Positions 6,885-15,341 of a DNA stretch of 37,385 nucleotides are shown one piece after another. The stretch lies in IMG/VR virus record IMGVR_UViG_3300046004_001005, positions 1 through 37,385 of that record; one strand, given 5' to 3'. The notes beneath the pieces are model-generated. The model was not told where the DNA came from. It made no database searches and was given only the letters and a program-made list of their open reading frames with translations. Origin of the DNA: a virus. Position 1 is the stretch's first letter. Every line of letters starts with the position of its first letter. Made by a program: the position numbers and the translations under genes.

Positions 6885-7110
6885 ACTCGGAAAACAACAC
6901 TACTGGGAAGGAATCGAAGTCACCGCAATGGATTGCGCTACGCCAGAGGCTAGAATCTCTTGGTTATGTGGATGGCTCGACGCCAGACTTGAACATCGAG
7001 TGCTTGCACGATCATCAGCTAATCGGAACAGGCGCAGTGTTTTACCAGTCAACCGGCCTATTGCAGTGCAACCACTGCAAAGGCTGGCAGTTGATACGGA
7101 AACCTATTAA
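6865..7110 (+). CDS. RMF/CrpP-fold-like small protein (overlapping frame)
   Basis: An 81-residue ORF whose first half follows the ribosome modulation factor pattern: YELGKQHYWEGIEV, then MDCATPEARISWLCGW, ending LDA. This resembles the RMF arrangement of a GxxxG helix, a CPY-like segment and RSxWLxGW. The C-terminal 35 residues are Arg-rich and featureless, and may be unselected sequence read across the other frame. RMF-fold proteins dimerise ribosomes in bacteria; the CrpP branch is found on mobile elements. The ATG lies 20 bases inside the preceding gene and has no strong Shine-Dalgarno. The ORF overlaps almost completely with 6881-7114, so only one may be functional. Confidence 0.5.
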   Translation: MNLESYELGKQHYWEGIEVTAMDCATPEARISWLCGWLDARLEHRVLARSSANRNRRSVLPVNRPIAVQPLQRLAVDTETY

Positions 7111-7114
7111 CTAG
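6881..7114 (+). CDS. Cys/His-rich small protein (possible zinc finger), overlapping the RMF-like frame
   Basis: A 77-residue ORF with a good start: the ATG overlaps the preceding stop (ATGA) and has GGAG 5 bases upstream. The C-terminal half looks conserved: ECLHDHQLIGTGAVFYQSTG followed by CNHCKGWQLIRKP, a possible C-x-x-H plus C-x-x-C metal site. The N-terminal half shares DNA with the RMF-like pattern of the other frame and looks less constrained. A shorter version from the GTG at 6968 would keep only the Cys/His part. Convergent with the tail-tip gene, overlapping it by 8 bases. Confidence 0.5.
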   Translation: MNSENNTTGKESKSPQWIALRQRLESLGYVDGSTPDLNIECLHDHQLIGTGAVFYQSTGLLQCNHCKGWQLIRKPIN

Positions 7115-9794
7115 GCGGCTCCGCATTGTCATACGTGTAAACCTCCGGCGCGTAGTTAATCGCAGTGATCGAAACCGAGTTATCACCACGCGGGCTGATT
7201 TCGGTCACTAGCGCCGGATATGCCCACCGCTGAGTGGTTCCGAACAGCAGGTGGGGTGGCTCAATCTCCCACGAAGTATCCGGCACAAAATCAAGCGCCG
7301 GGATAGTCAACCGGTAATCGTCAAACCGAGCAGCCGGGTAAGGCCCGGACACGGTTCCATCAGGCCGACGAATACCAACAACGTGATCTGCGCCGGGAAC
7401 CCATTCAAAAGGCTCGGACGATTTAAGCAGGAACCCACCGCCAAGCGCCGTATAAGCCTCAAGAATCGCAGACTTACCGTAGCCTGGCACATCGTCAGCC
7501 ATCACCACATAGGACAGGTAACGGCTGTTCAGCGCGTCCAGTTCGGTAGCTGTGCTGTATCTGTATCGGCGGTATTTCTGCGCCATACGTGCGCGCATAC
7601 CAATACGCCATGCTCGGGTTCGACTGGTCACGCCTTCCACTTGAATCTTTTCAACGCGACGGCCAAGGTCGCCCGGTAATCTGCACTCGACCGTCTCAAC
7701 CTGCCACGTTCTGCTGTCGGTATATTCAACGTCTACACCGTCGAAGTCATCAGGCGTAACCGTTGCAAACTCCCGGATCAGCACCTCGGTGCAGTTTTGC
7801 GGAGTGTACATCTGTTCTCTGACTGTGCGCGGCTCATCACGTACCGGGCGAATCTGGCCGCGATCAATGGTCATTTCGCTAAAACCGGCGCGAAGTGCTG
7901 AGTTAATAGCCTCCTTTGCCGTAGTAGTGCTCTCGAAAGACTGGTCAAAAGTATCACCACGCGCTTTCCAGATTGCATCTAGGCGGTCTAGCTCAGCTAG
8001 GTCTAGATCCGCATCGGTGTAGCCAAGCGAATTCGCCACATACGCAACAGCGGGCGCAATGTCGCGCGTAGCGACCGGCGCAGTCCACACGCCGCCAACA
8101 CGCACAGGCAGCTTGCGAGTTGCCAGCACCGATACAAGCTGTTCAGCTTGAGCGGCAAGCTTGCTACCACCCTTGACCTTTAGCGCCATGGTCGTGACGT
8201 TCGGGTAAACAGACTTGCCGGTTAGCCGCGCCTGTAGTCCGTACCATTGAATTGTGTCTTGCACGTTGGTGCGCGTTGACTTAGCCCCAATGCGGCGCAT
8301 ACGGCACTCAGGGCGATAAGCGGTGGGCAGGTCAATAGCTCGCGTGAACCCGATCTGATCAAGCGTGCGGTCGGTAATCGTTTCTTGGAAAGAAGTCCAT
8401 GCGCCAACAGTCGCAGCGTTGCGGTATTGAATTTCGTAAGTAACCGATCTGTTTAAAAGATTTCCGTTTTCAGGTTTAACAGTCGCCAGCCCGCCCGGAA
8501 AAAACACGCTGTATTCGAATTTGTTCGTGGTTTCGCCAATTGGGCAAGCCGCAAAAGGGCCGGCCCATCCGCCCTCAAGGTTTGACCCGTCAAGGCTGAT
8601 CGTGGCGTCATCCAGTGTGATGTCAGCAAAGCCCGGCCAGTCGGTATCCGTTGAGCCGTCGCTATTCAGTCGCTCAACCTCAAGGGACGATGTTGACGCC
8701 GTGACGATACGATAGCGGAACCCGCGATAGCCGATAGCCATCCGATGTGATCCGGTTACAAGCGACGTTGCAGGGTCGCCATTGTCGAAGTCTAGGGTAA
8801 GCGTGCCAGCCATACCGTCTACAGCATCAACCTTATACAGGCCAGCGTTGGAGCCTTGTATTTCAATCATCTCGCCTGCCGTGAAACCAAGTTGGGCGAT
8901 GTTTCCGCTGATTACGTCGCGCACGCCTACGCCTACGCCGTCTGTGATCGTGTACGGGTACTGGGCGACGATGTTGAGCAGGAAGCCCGCCTCCCATTCA
9001 ACAGGAAATTCGCCAGCGCCTGACGGGATCGTGATGTCAAACCCGCTAAACACGAACTGCGACGCCTCGGCAGCGGCTGGAATCTCGGAGGTGGCTTTAA
9101 GTTCTAGGCCAGGCGTGCCGGTTGAGGTTGAGCCAATCTCTGGCGCTGATTGCCACCACTCGCAACGCGGATCACCTGCAACGCTTTCGCCGGGGCCGTA
9201 TATCTCAAAGCTTGCGTCATCACCCAAGGCGATCAATGGCGTCTCGCCAACCTCGACAGACGATGGCGGAATGTCAAACTCGCCAACGCCAATTGAAAGA
9301 TGGGTTTCAACAATCTGTTCGCGCTTGTCTTGAAAGTAACGATGCAGCGGGATTAGGTAATCAGGGTAAACCTTGCGCCGCCCGAAGATCTGCCGGATTG
9401 GCGCGTTGATCTTTATCTTGTTACCCTTAATCGAGGCTTCGTTAAGGTTGTCGCCGCGCGAACTGTTGCTTGACCGTTGCTTTGGCAGGGATGGTTGCAA
9501 AAGCGTTGTAACCACTACAGCGGCCAAAACGCCGATTGTTGCCGCAAGGAATAAGCTTTCAACCCCTTTCGGCTCCGGGTAAATATCAACCACATCACTT
9601 GGCACGATTTTTGCCTCATGCCAGCAGGTAGGGTCAACCAATCCACCGTTAAGATGCACGGAAATCGGCGGAGATTCGCGCCACTCATACCCGCGCACGT
9701 TATCCGCAAGCCACTGATTAACAGTCGTCGCCTGTTTGATTTCGTGGCGCTCTAGCGGCTCGCCTTCAAGCTTGCTCGGGAATATCCGAATCAT
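7107..9794 (-). CDS. Tail tip / host specificity protein (TipJ / gpJ-like)
   Basis: An 895-residue central tail-tip protein of the TipJ/gpJ type. The N-terminal about 85 residues resemble the MoaD-like/ubiquitin-like start (RIFPSKLEGEPL, then CWHEAKIVPSDVVDIYPEP). A hydrophobic stretch follows at about 80-98 (LFLAATIGVLAAVVVTTLL), as in gpJ relatives, then APIRQIFGRRKVYPDY. Later parts carry fibronectin-like and tail-hub segments. It forms the distal tip hub that contacts the host. Start overlaps the peptidase gene by 29 bases. It is the last gene of the tail operon in the transcribed direction. Shorter than lambda gpJ (about 1130 residues), probably lacking C-terminal fibre repeats, while a separate tailspike gene supplies receptor activity. 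Confidence 0.88.
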   Translation of the reverse strand: MIRIFPSKLEGEPLERHEIKQATTVNQWLADNVRGYEWRESPPISVHLNGGLVDPTCWHEAKIVPSDVVDIYPEPKGVESLFLAATIGVLAAVVVTTLLQPSLPKQRSSNSSRGDNLNEASIKGNKIKINAPIRQIFGRRKVYPDYLIPLHRYFQDKREQIVETHLSIGVGEFDIPPSSVEVGETPLIALGDDASFEIYGPGESVAGDPRCEWWQSAPEIGSTSTGTPGLELKATSEIPAAAEASQFVFSGFDITIPSGAGEFPVEWEAGFLLNIVAQYPYTITDGVGVGVRDVISGNIAQLGFTAGEMIEIQGSNAGLYKVDAVDGMAGTLTLDFDNGDPATSLVTGSHRMAIGYRGFRYRIVTASTSSLEVERLNSDGSTDTDWPGFADITLDDATISLDGSNLEGGWAGPFAACPIGETTNKFEYSVFFPGGLATVKPENGNLLNRSVTYEIQYRNAATVGAWTSFQETITDRTLDQIGFTRAIDLPTAYRPECRMRRIGAKSTRTNVQDTIQWYGLQARLTGKSVYPNVTTMALKVKGGSKLAAQAEQLVSVLATRKLPVRVGGVWTAPVATRDIAPAVAYVANSLGYTDADLDLAELDRLDAIWKARGDTFDQSFESTTTAKEAINSALRAGFSEMTIDRGQIRPVRDEPRTVREQMYTPQNCTEVLIREFATVTPDDFDGVDVEYTDSRTWQVETVECRLPGDLGRRVEKIQVEGVTSRTRAWRIGMRARMAQKYRRYRYSTATELDALNSRYLSYVVMADDVPGYGKSAILEAYTALGGGFLLKSSEPFEWVPGADHVVGIRRPDGTVSGPYPAARFDDYRLTIPALDFVPDTSWEIEPPHLLFGTTQRWAYPALVTEISPRGDNSVSITAINYAPEVYTYDNAEPPS

Positions 9795-10182
9795 TGTAGT
9801 AAACCACCTTTAGATATTGGCGCTCGAAATCGTGCGGACGATGCCAGCCGACGCCCTTATGTGGGTTTATTTCCAGCACGGCTAGCGCGCCTTCAATCTC
9901 AACCACGACCCCTACGTGTATGCATATTTTGCCACGAAACACGGCGGCAATCGCGCCAATTTCAGGGCCGCAAACGCGCATGTGTTGCGACTCTGCCGTG
10001 TAGGCTCTCGTGAACTCACGCGGCATGGTGTTGCGCACATGACCCCATGAAGGCAGTAGACGCTTCCCGCATACAGCGTGGCGAACCTCACGACACAAGC
10101 CCCAGCAATCAATCCGATTAGGCCCGCGCTCGCCGTCTTCGTATTGCATAGCCTGGTAGCGTTCAAGCCAATGCGCAGTCAC
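9766..10182 (-). CDS. NlpC/P60-type tail assembly peptidase (gpK C-terminal-like)
   Basis: A 138-residue protein with the NlpC/P60 arrangement: catalytic Cys in NRIDCWGLC (about residue 26), then a His in CIHVGVVVEI (about residue 89) and a downstream polar site. Phage versions sit at the tail tip, help assembly and can locally open peptidoglycan during infection. GTG start overlapping the preceding TGA; neighbours are DUF1833 and TipJ-like genes, the standard order in this kind of tail module. Confidence 0.87.
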   Translation of the reverse strand: MTAHWLERYQAMQYEDGERGPNRIDCWGLCREVRHAVCGKRLLPSWGHVRNTMPREFTRAYTAESQHMRVCGPEIGAIAAVFRGKICIHVGVVVEIEGALAVLEINPHKGVGWHRPHDFERQYLKVVYYNDSDIPEQA

Positions 10183-10661
10183 TGATATTTTATTCCTGGG
10201 GCAAATTCGGTTGTGTACTCGTCACGCGGCCATGCGGTGCCAATGGCGTTAAAGAATCCCGCTGTAACCTGCACCGATGATCCAACCATGCGCCCGCTAA
10301 GCACCGTGAAAATAAACGGCGGTGCCGCTGGCGTGCTTTTGTCGCTAGCAAGGAACTCGCGATAGGTCAGGATTACCCTCTGCTCCGCCTCTAGCGCTTG
10401 GTCGATTAGCCGCTGAGCCTCGCCGGTCACGTTATCAATCGCGAAGTTCAGATTCTGCGCGCCACGGTTATCCTTAGCCGGTAAAGCTACGTCGATAGCG
10501 GACGCCAAGAAGGTCAGCGTCCGGTCATCCTCGGTCGTGCATGTGTGATCCTCATAGCCACGGCAAAGCAATAGCGGCGCATCCCACGCCGCGCAAGTCA
10601 GCTCAAGCGTGGGAATTATTACATCCCCGCCGCTTGCGTAGATTGTGTTTAGAATGGTCAT
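10179..10661 (-). CDS. DUF1833 minor tail protein
   Basis: A 160-residue protein that fits DUF1833 (gpL-like minor tail proteins). It opens with NTIYASGGDVIIPTLEL, then RGYEDHTCTTED and LNFAIDNVTGEA. It lies between the tailspike and the NlpC/P60 peptidase in the usual slot before the peptidase. It probably builds the tail tip complex. Start overlaps the stop of the tailspike gene by one base (TAATG). Confidence 0.85.
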   Translation of the reverse strand: MTILNTIYASGGDVIIPTLELTCAAWDAPLLLCRGYEDHTCTTEDDRTLTFLASAIDVALPAKDNRGAQNLNFAIDNVTGEAQRLIDQALEAEQRVILTYREFLASDKSTPAAPPFIFTVLSGRMVGSSVQVTAGFFNAIGTAWPRDEYTTEFAPGIKYQ

Positions 10662-12520
10662 TAACCAGCACCTGGCCCGGTAACGTTAGCCAGCGCGCCG
10701 GATGCGAGCTGACTCGCAACAAGATGGTCGGCGTTTGTGGCTAGCGAGTAGTTGCCCGCTGTATTCCCGACCATTAGCACGCCGGTACTCAGCGACACAG
10801 ACCCTGCGTTTGTTGTAATCCCGCGCCCGCCGTTTAGGGTAAGAATTCCGCCATTTATGACAACTCGAACAGATGCAGAAAGCAGTAAGATTCCGTCGCC
10901 AGTGGCGTTGATAGCCTCGGTGTTACCAAGCTGCACGCGAGTGCAGGCACTAACAAGCACAGCAGGGATTGAAGCGGTAGCACCAGCAATTCCGCGCCGA
11001 CCGCCTGAATAAAGGTTCGTAGATTGAACGTCTGTGGAGCTGATAAACGCTACGCCAGCGTCATCGCAGAGGCTTGTACTGCAAGTTGACAGCCTAACAT
11101 ATTGGCATGCATTGAAAATAAAGCCGCGCCCACCGCAGGCGTCCGCAAAGCTCCGGCGCAAATAAACAGCTTTACAGTTGGTAAAATTGAAACCAATCTG
11201 CGTTGCTGTAGTGCCTAAAACTATCCCAGTCGTTCCGGTAACTTCGCAATTGTCTAGCAAACAGCCTTCGTTGTTGCTGATGCTGTACCCGGTGAAGTTT
11301 TGCGGCGATGCGTTGCCGATGTAATCAACCGCCACGTCGCGCATTTCAAGAAAAGCGAAAACGTCACGCAGTAGAAAACCCGGCCCCTTTACAAGCCTGT
11401 TGCTTACGTTGCTCACACGAACGTTTGTGGCTACGTTTGTCGGGTGATCCTCGTCAGTAAGGAAACCCTTTGTGTGATAAGTCAAAACATCTTTGATTGT
11501 TACGTATTCAATGCCGCCAATGGACGTGGCTAAAGCAAATATAAAACCTGACGTATGGTTTACGCAGTCAATCAATAGCCCGCTAACATTTGAAAGATTG
11601 CTCAGAAAGAATACATAACCTGCGCCGGTAATTGACAGCGTAGAACCTGCGCCGGGAATGCCTGTTAGGGCTTTACCATATGGGAAGATGATAGGCGTGG
11701 CGGCACTGACAAGGTACGGGCCTTTACCTAGCTTGACCTCACGAATGCTTGTCACAGCCAAAGCGCGTATAAGGTCGGCGTTGATTGCTACCGAGCCGTC
11801 ATTCTTCGCGCCGGTTTGCTCGATGTTGATTGAGCCGTTATGCAACAACTTCCAGCGACCGGGACGCGGAATAGATGCAAAAATAGTAATTGCATCGCCA
11901 ATCGACGTTGTGTCGGTTGGATCAAATCTGTAAACGCCATGGCCGCCATCACCAGGAACGGCATAGCCTCGCGTCAGACAGATGTCGCCAGAATCCAGAT
12001 TCCGCATGTCTGATATGCTGTTTGCGAAAGCAACGCCAGAGCCGGTGCTGAGCTGCGAATAAATGTCCTCAATTGTGTCCGCTAGCGTAGCGCCATCGTA
12101 TCCAATAAGAGCCGCCCCTTTTGCTGGGTCAACTTGGTTTGCAAGATCTTGGCGTAGATCCTGATCAGCTCGCACAACTACGCGCAACTCATCGGTTGCC
12201 CATGTGCCGGTTAGCGTGGCTGGAAACGACTCTGACGGCTTGACGCTGTAAAGAATTCCATCACGCTCAATTAACTGCGTAGGCCGCGCAACTACGAGCG
12301 GCGAGCCGTCAACGTACTCAAGCGCAGGAAGCTCGAAACCAGACGCAGCAAGGAAGGCGGAAAAGTCCAACTCCATGCCTTTGTAAGACTTGCGCGAAAC
12401 GCCTAAGCGGTCAGCGTATGCAGGCAGCGCACCATTAACCAGATTGTCTAGATTCTGCGCGTTGTCGTACAAGTCGCGAACGTCAACCGATGGCACCGAG
12501 TTGTTTGTATTGTATGTCAT
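10661..12520 (-). CDS. Tailspike with right-handed beta-helix (pectate-lyase-like), probable depolymerase
   Basis: A 619-residue receptor-binding protein. Residues about 1-165 look like a virion-binding region: YDNAQNLDNLVNG, then RKSYKGMELDFSAFLAASGF and a TGTWATDELR strand, as in many tailspikes. From about 170 it has GDGGHGVYRFDPTD and a GAKNDGSVAINADLIRAL segment, the hallmark entry to a pectate-lyase-3 style beta-helix. About 300 residues of Asn/Val/Gly-rich coils follow. Such spikes bind and often cleave surface polysaccharides; the substrate is unknown. I use the ATG at 12520 (ATGA overlap, AGGAG upstream) rather than the GTG at 12532. Its position inside the tail-tip gene run is unusual. 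Confidence 0.85.
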   Translation of the reverse strand: MTYNTNNSVPSVDVRDLYDNAQNLDNLVNGALPAYADRLGVSRKSYKGMELDFSAFLAASGFELPALEYVDGSPLVVARPTQLIERDGILYSVKPSESFPATLTGTWATDELRVVVRADQDLRQDLANQVDPAKGAALIGYDGATLADTIEDIYSQLSTGSGVAFANSISDMRNLDSGDICLTRGYAVPGDGGHGVYRFDPTDTTSIGDAITIFASIPRPGRWKLLHNGSINIEQTGAKNDGSVAINADLIRALAVTSIREVKLGKGPYLVSAATPIIFPYGKALTGIPGAGSTLSITGAGYVFFLSNLSNVSGLLIDCVNHTSGFIFALATSIGGIEYVTIKDVLTYHTKGFLTDEDHPTNVATNVRVSNVSNRLVKGPGFLLRDVFAFLEMRDVAVDYIGNASPQNFTGYSISNNEGCLLDNCEVTGTTGIVLGTTATQIGFNFTNCKAVYLRRSFADACGGRGFIFNACQYVRLSTCSTSLCDDAGVAFISSTDVQSTNLYSGGRRGIAGATASIPAVLVSACTRVQLGNTEAINATGDGILLLSASVRVVINGGILTLNGGRGITTNAGSVSLSTGVLMVGNTAGNYSLATNADHLVASQLASGALANVTGPGAG

Positions 12521-12981
12521 GCGGCTGGCCACTCCTGATTCATGGCAATATCGAAAATTTCTGGTGCAAGTATAAAGGTTGGCATGATTGTTGCCCAGCC
12601 ATCTGGAAGAATTGGCCGCTCGCGAATCTCAAGCGTTGCGCTTACCTGCCACTTGTTAAACGCCACCAATTCCGGTCCGCTGTACATGTCAGCAAACCGG
12701 CATTCGTAGGGCTGAATGCCTAGCGGTGTTTGCAGCTCAATCGTGAACCAGTTTTCACCATCCTTAGCGCCTAGGTCGTCTCGGAACCAGCCTTCGAACA
12801 ACTGGCACTGAATATCACTCGTGAAAAACCAAGTTACACGCGCGCTAGATGGAACGCTCGTAAACGTGCGCCGCTGTCTTGCCCGGCCAGACTGCATGTC
12901 GGTGCGCGTAAACGGTGAAACATGCTGCAACGCATACCCGGATTGCAGCGGGCGCGGTAGTTGTGACGGATAGCTAGCCAT
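12517..12981 (-). CDS. Minor tail protein (gpM-like position)
   Basis: A 154-residue protein encoded directly after the tape measure gene. Beta-rich pattern (ARVTWFFTSDIQCQLFEGWF, then ENWFTIELQTPLG and ECRFADMYSG), consistent with a distal-tail-like beta-sandwich at the tube end. This slot is held by gpM-type proteins in lambda-like tails, but I cannot name a family with certainty. Starts immediately after the tape-measure stop and overlaps the tailspike start. Confidence 0.75.
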   Translation of the reverse strand: MASYPSQLPRPLQSGYALQHVSPFTRTDMQSGRARQRRTFTSVPSSARVTWFFTSDIQCQLFEGWFRDDLGAKDGENWFTIELQTPLGIQPYECRFADMYSGPELVAFNKWQVSATLEIRERPILPDGWATIMPTFILAPEIFDIAMNQEWPAA

Positions 12982-15339
12982 TTAGCGCCCCTGCCTTGAA
13001 AGTCCAAATGCTGATTGCATGGCGCGCGCGCGTGGCCCGTCGCCCATAATGTCCGCGACGAATACATCAACCGTCTCTTTGCCGTCTGCGCCTGTGCGTG
13101 TTTGCTGCGTGCCTGCCTTGTCGCGCGACTCAATGACGTTGACCGTGACGCCGCCGCCCATGCCTTGCCCTTTGGTGTGGTCTAGCACGGTTTCGTTAGG
13201 GTGAAGCATGGCCATAAAGCCGCCTTTACCATCCATACCGCCTGAACGCGATCCTGTGCCGGTGAAGCCGCCGCCGTCGAAGCTGGCCAAAGCCATAGCC
13301 TTAGAAAGCCCAACCGTTGAAGTAATACCCGCCATTGCTGGCGCGGCGTTTGCGCCCATTGTTGCAAGGCTTGCCAGCGCTGCTGGGGCCGCGTACATGG
13401 ATGCCAGCGCAACAGACGTTGAAGCGCCTAGGGCAATGCTCGCCGCCGCGCCTGCCGCCGCCGCTGACTGCCCCATGATTGCGCTCTTAACGTACTGAAT
13501 GCCCATCTGGACGACAGCGCCAACGGCCTCATTGAGAATGGCCCCCGCAAGCGCGCGCATTGCTTCCTCGCCGTTTGTCGCGCCAGTGATAAGCCCTGTG
13601 ACTACTTTAGTGGTTGCTTGGCCTAAGTGGTCAAGTGACGCCATCAACAGTTCGTTGCTCATTGACTGCGCGCGGAAATTTTCCTCTTGAAGCAGGCGCA
13701 TTTGTTCAGCGTGGGCGCGCTCGGCCTGGCCCTTCAAGTCGAGATAACGAACATCCTCAAGAAGCTTTGCTTCGTTCAGGACGCGCAGGTCTTCAAGTTC
13801 TTTTTGGAATCGCTGCTGCTCGCCAAACACCGGGTCAACTTGACCAAGTAGCTGCGTGTTTTCCTTGTTCTTTTCGTCGGCGCGTTTTGCATCTTCAAGG
13901 CGCTGCAACTCTGCGGACAACTGGCGAACGCTGGCGATCTGTTCGGGTGTTGCGTAAGGGTTCAGGCTTAGCTCAGACTGCCTCTGTGCCAGCTCAGACG
14001 CGCCAAGGCCAGCTTGGTAGATCTGTTCGGCTAGGTCGGTGATTACCTTGCCGTTAGATTGGTGCGCCCGGTCTAGGTCGTTCGCGGACTTAATCGAGGC
14101 CTTTTGATCTTCTGTTAGCTTGTTGGTCGCAGTGCTAAGCGCCACCACTTTTTGCGTGACAGTTTCGGTCGTGGTCGCGGATTTCTGCTGAACGTCTTGC
14201 GCTTGAGTCTGCACGCTCATCAAGTCGTAAGCCTGATTTAGGCGCTGCTCGTTTTCCTCAAAGCTACCTAGCAGGTTTTCAAAAATGGCAGTACCAGGGC
14301 CGTAGCCTTCGCCGCGCACCTTATCCATAAGGGCTTGCAGTCTTCCTGCTTCGGCTTCTAGGCGGTCAATGTCGTGAAGGCCAATGCCACCCATGGCTAC
14401 GGCTGCTTCCTCGGCCATCCAGCGAACACCGGTTACTACATCGCGCGCAGCCTCGATGATTGCCGTGAATGCTGTTGCAAGGCCAGCCGCTAGGCTGTTA
14501 GCGGCTTCAATGGTGCGCGGATCGGATAACACCGCTGCAAGCTTGCTGATTGCCTCCGAAGCATTAGCGCTCGCCCCCGTGGAGTCGTCCATCCTGCCGA
14601 TTAGCTGAATGAATGAGTTGTCAAGCTGGGTCAGTGCGCCTGATACGGTGGGGGCCATTGTTGCGAACTGGTCTTCAACTGCCGTCGCTTGGCTTTGCAG
14701 GGCTTGCACAACAGCATCAGCCGTTAACACGCCCTCCGCGCCAAGTGCGCGAAGCTGGCCAACAGTCACACCCATGCCTGCCGCGATTGCCTGCGCTAGC
14801 GCCGGGGCTTGCTCCAACACAGCGTTCAGTTCTTCGCCGCGCAGGGTGCCGGACGCGAACGCCTGCCCAAGCTGGACTAGCGCAGCCTCCGCGCCAGCGC
14901 CTGACGTGCCGGAGATAACCAAAGCTTGGTTAATGGTCTGGACAATATCGGCAGTTTCTTTGCCGGTAAGGCCTAGCTCTTTCTGATTGGTCGCGATGCG
15001 CTGATATAGCTCAGCAGTGGCGGTTAGGCCTTGCCGGGTTTCCTGCGCGATGCGGAATATGTTTTCTTGCGCACTGTTGAATGCCTCCGACGAATCAGTG
15101 ACAAGGCGCAAGCGGTTATTCAGCGTTGTCCAGCTTTCGGCGGCTTGCAGGATCTCGCGAGCGCTTAGCAGGCCAGCGGTTACGCCTAGCACCTTATTAA
15201 GCGCGCTAGATGCGCTAGTGACCCCGCCAACGGCTTTCTGTGCCTTGCTAGCAGCCGGTGCCATCTTGTTCATAGCATCGGCAGCGGTCTTAGCCTCTAG
15301 TGCGTCAACTCTGATTTTAAGCGATGCGATTTCAGTCAT
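12982..15339 (-). CDS. Tape measure protein
   Basis: A 785-residue protein with a tape-measure signature. The N-terminal domain has AESWTTLNNRLRLVTDS and TRQGLTATAELYQRIA, followed by GAEAALVQLGQAFASGTLRG and LNAVLEQAPALAQAIAAGMG. Long helical stretches follow, including a coiled-coil region around 420-540, then Ala/Gly-rich hydrophobic segments near the C-terminus. It sets tail length and is ejected ahead of the DNA. ATG at 15339 preferred (GAGG 8 bases upstream) over a TTG 6 bases earlier. Its start overlaps no stop but lies 3 bases past the frame of the GT chaperone extension. Confidence 0.93.
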   Translation of the reverse strand: MTEIASLKIRVDALEAKTAADAMNKMAPAASKAQKAVGGVTSASSALNKVLGVTAGLLSAREILQAAESWTTLNNRLRLVTDSSEAFNSAQENIFRIAQETRQGLTATAELYQRIATNQKELGLTGKETADIVQTINQALVISGTSGAGAEAALVQLGQAFASGTLRGEELNAVLEQAPALAQAIAAGMGVTVGQLRALGAEGVLTADAVVQALQSQATAVEDQFATMAPTVSGALTQLDNSFIQLIGRMDDSTGASANASEAISKLAAVLSDPRTIEAANSLAAGLATAFTAIIEAARDVVTGVRWMAEEAAVAMGGIGLHDIDRLEAEAGRLQALMDKVRGEGYGPGTAIFENLLGSFEENEQRLNQAYDLMSVQTQAQDVQQKSATTTETVTQKVVALSTATNKLTEDQKASIKSANDLDRAHQSNGKVITDLAEQIYQAGLGASELAQRQSELSLNPYATPEQIASVRQLSAELQRLEDAKRADEKNKENTQLLGQVDPVFGEQQRFQKELEDLRVLNEAKLLEDVRYLDLKGQAERAHAEQMRLLQEENFRAQSMSNELLMASLDHLGQATTKVVTGLITGATNGEEAMRALAGAILNEAVGAVVQMGIQYVKSAIMGQSAAAAGAAASIALGASTSVALASMYAAPAALASLATMGANAAPAMAGITSTVGLSKAMALASFDGGGFTGTGSRSGGMDGKGGFMAMLHPNETVLDHTKGQGMGGGVTVNVIESRDKAGTQQTRTGADGKETVDVFVADIMGDGPRARAMQSAFGLSRQGR

Positions 15340-15341
15340 TG

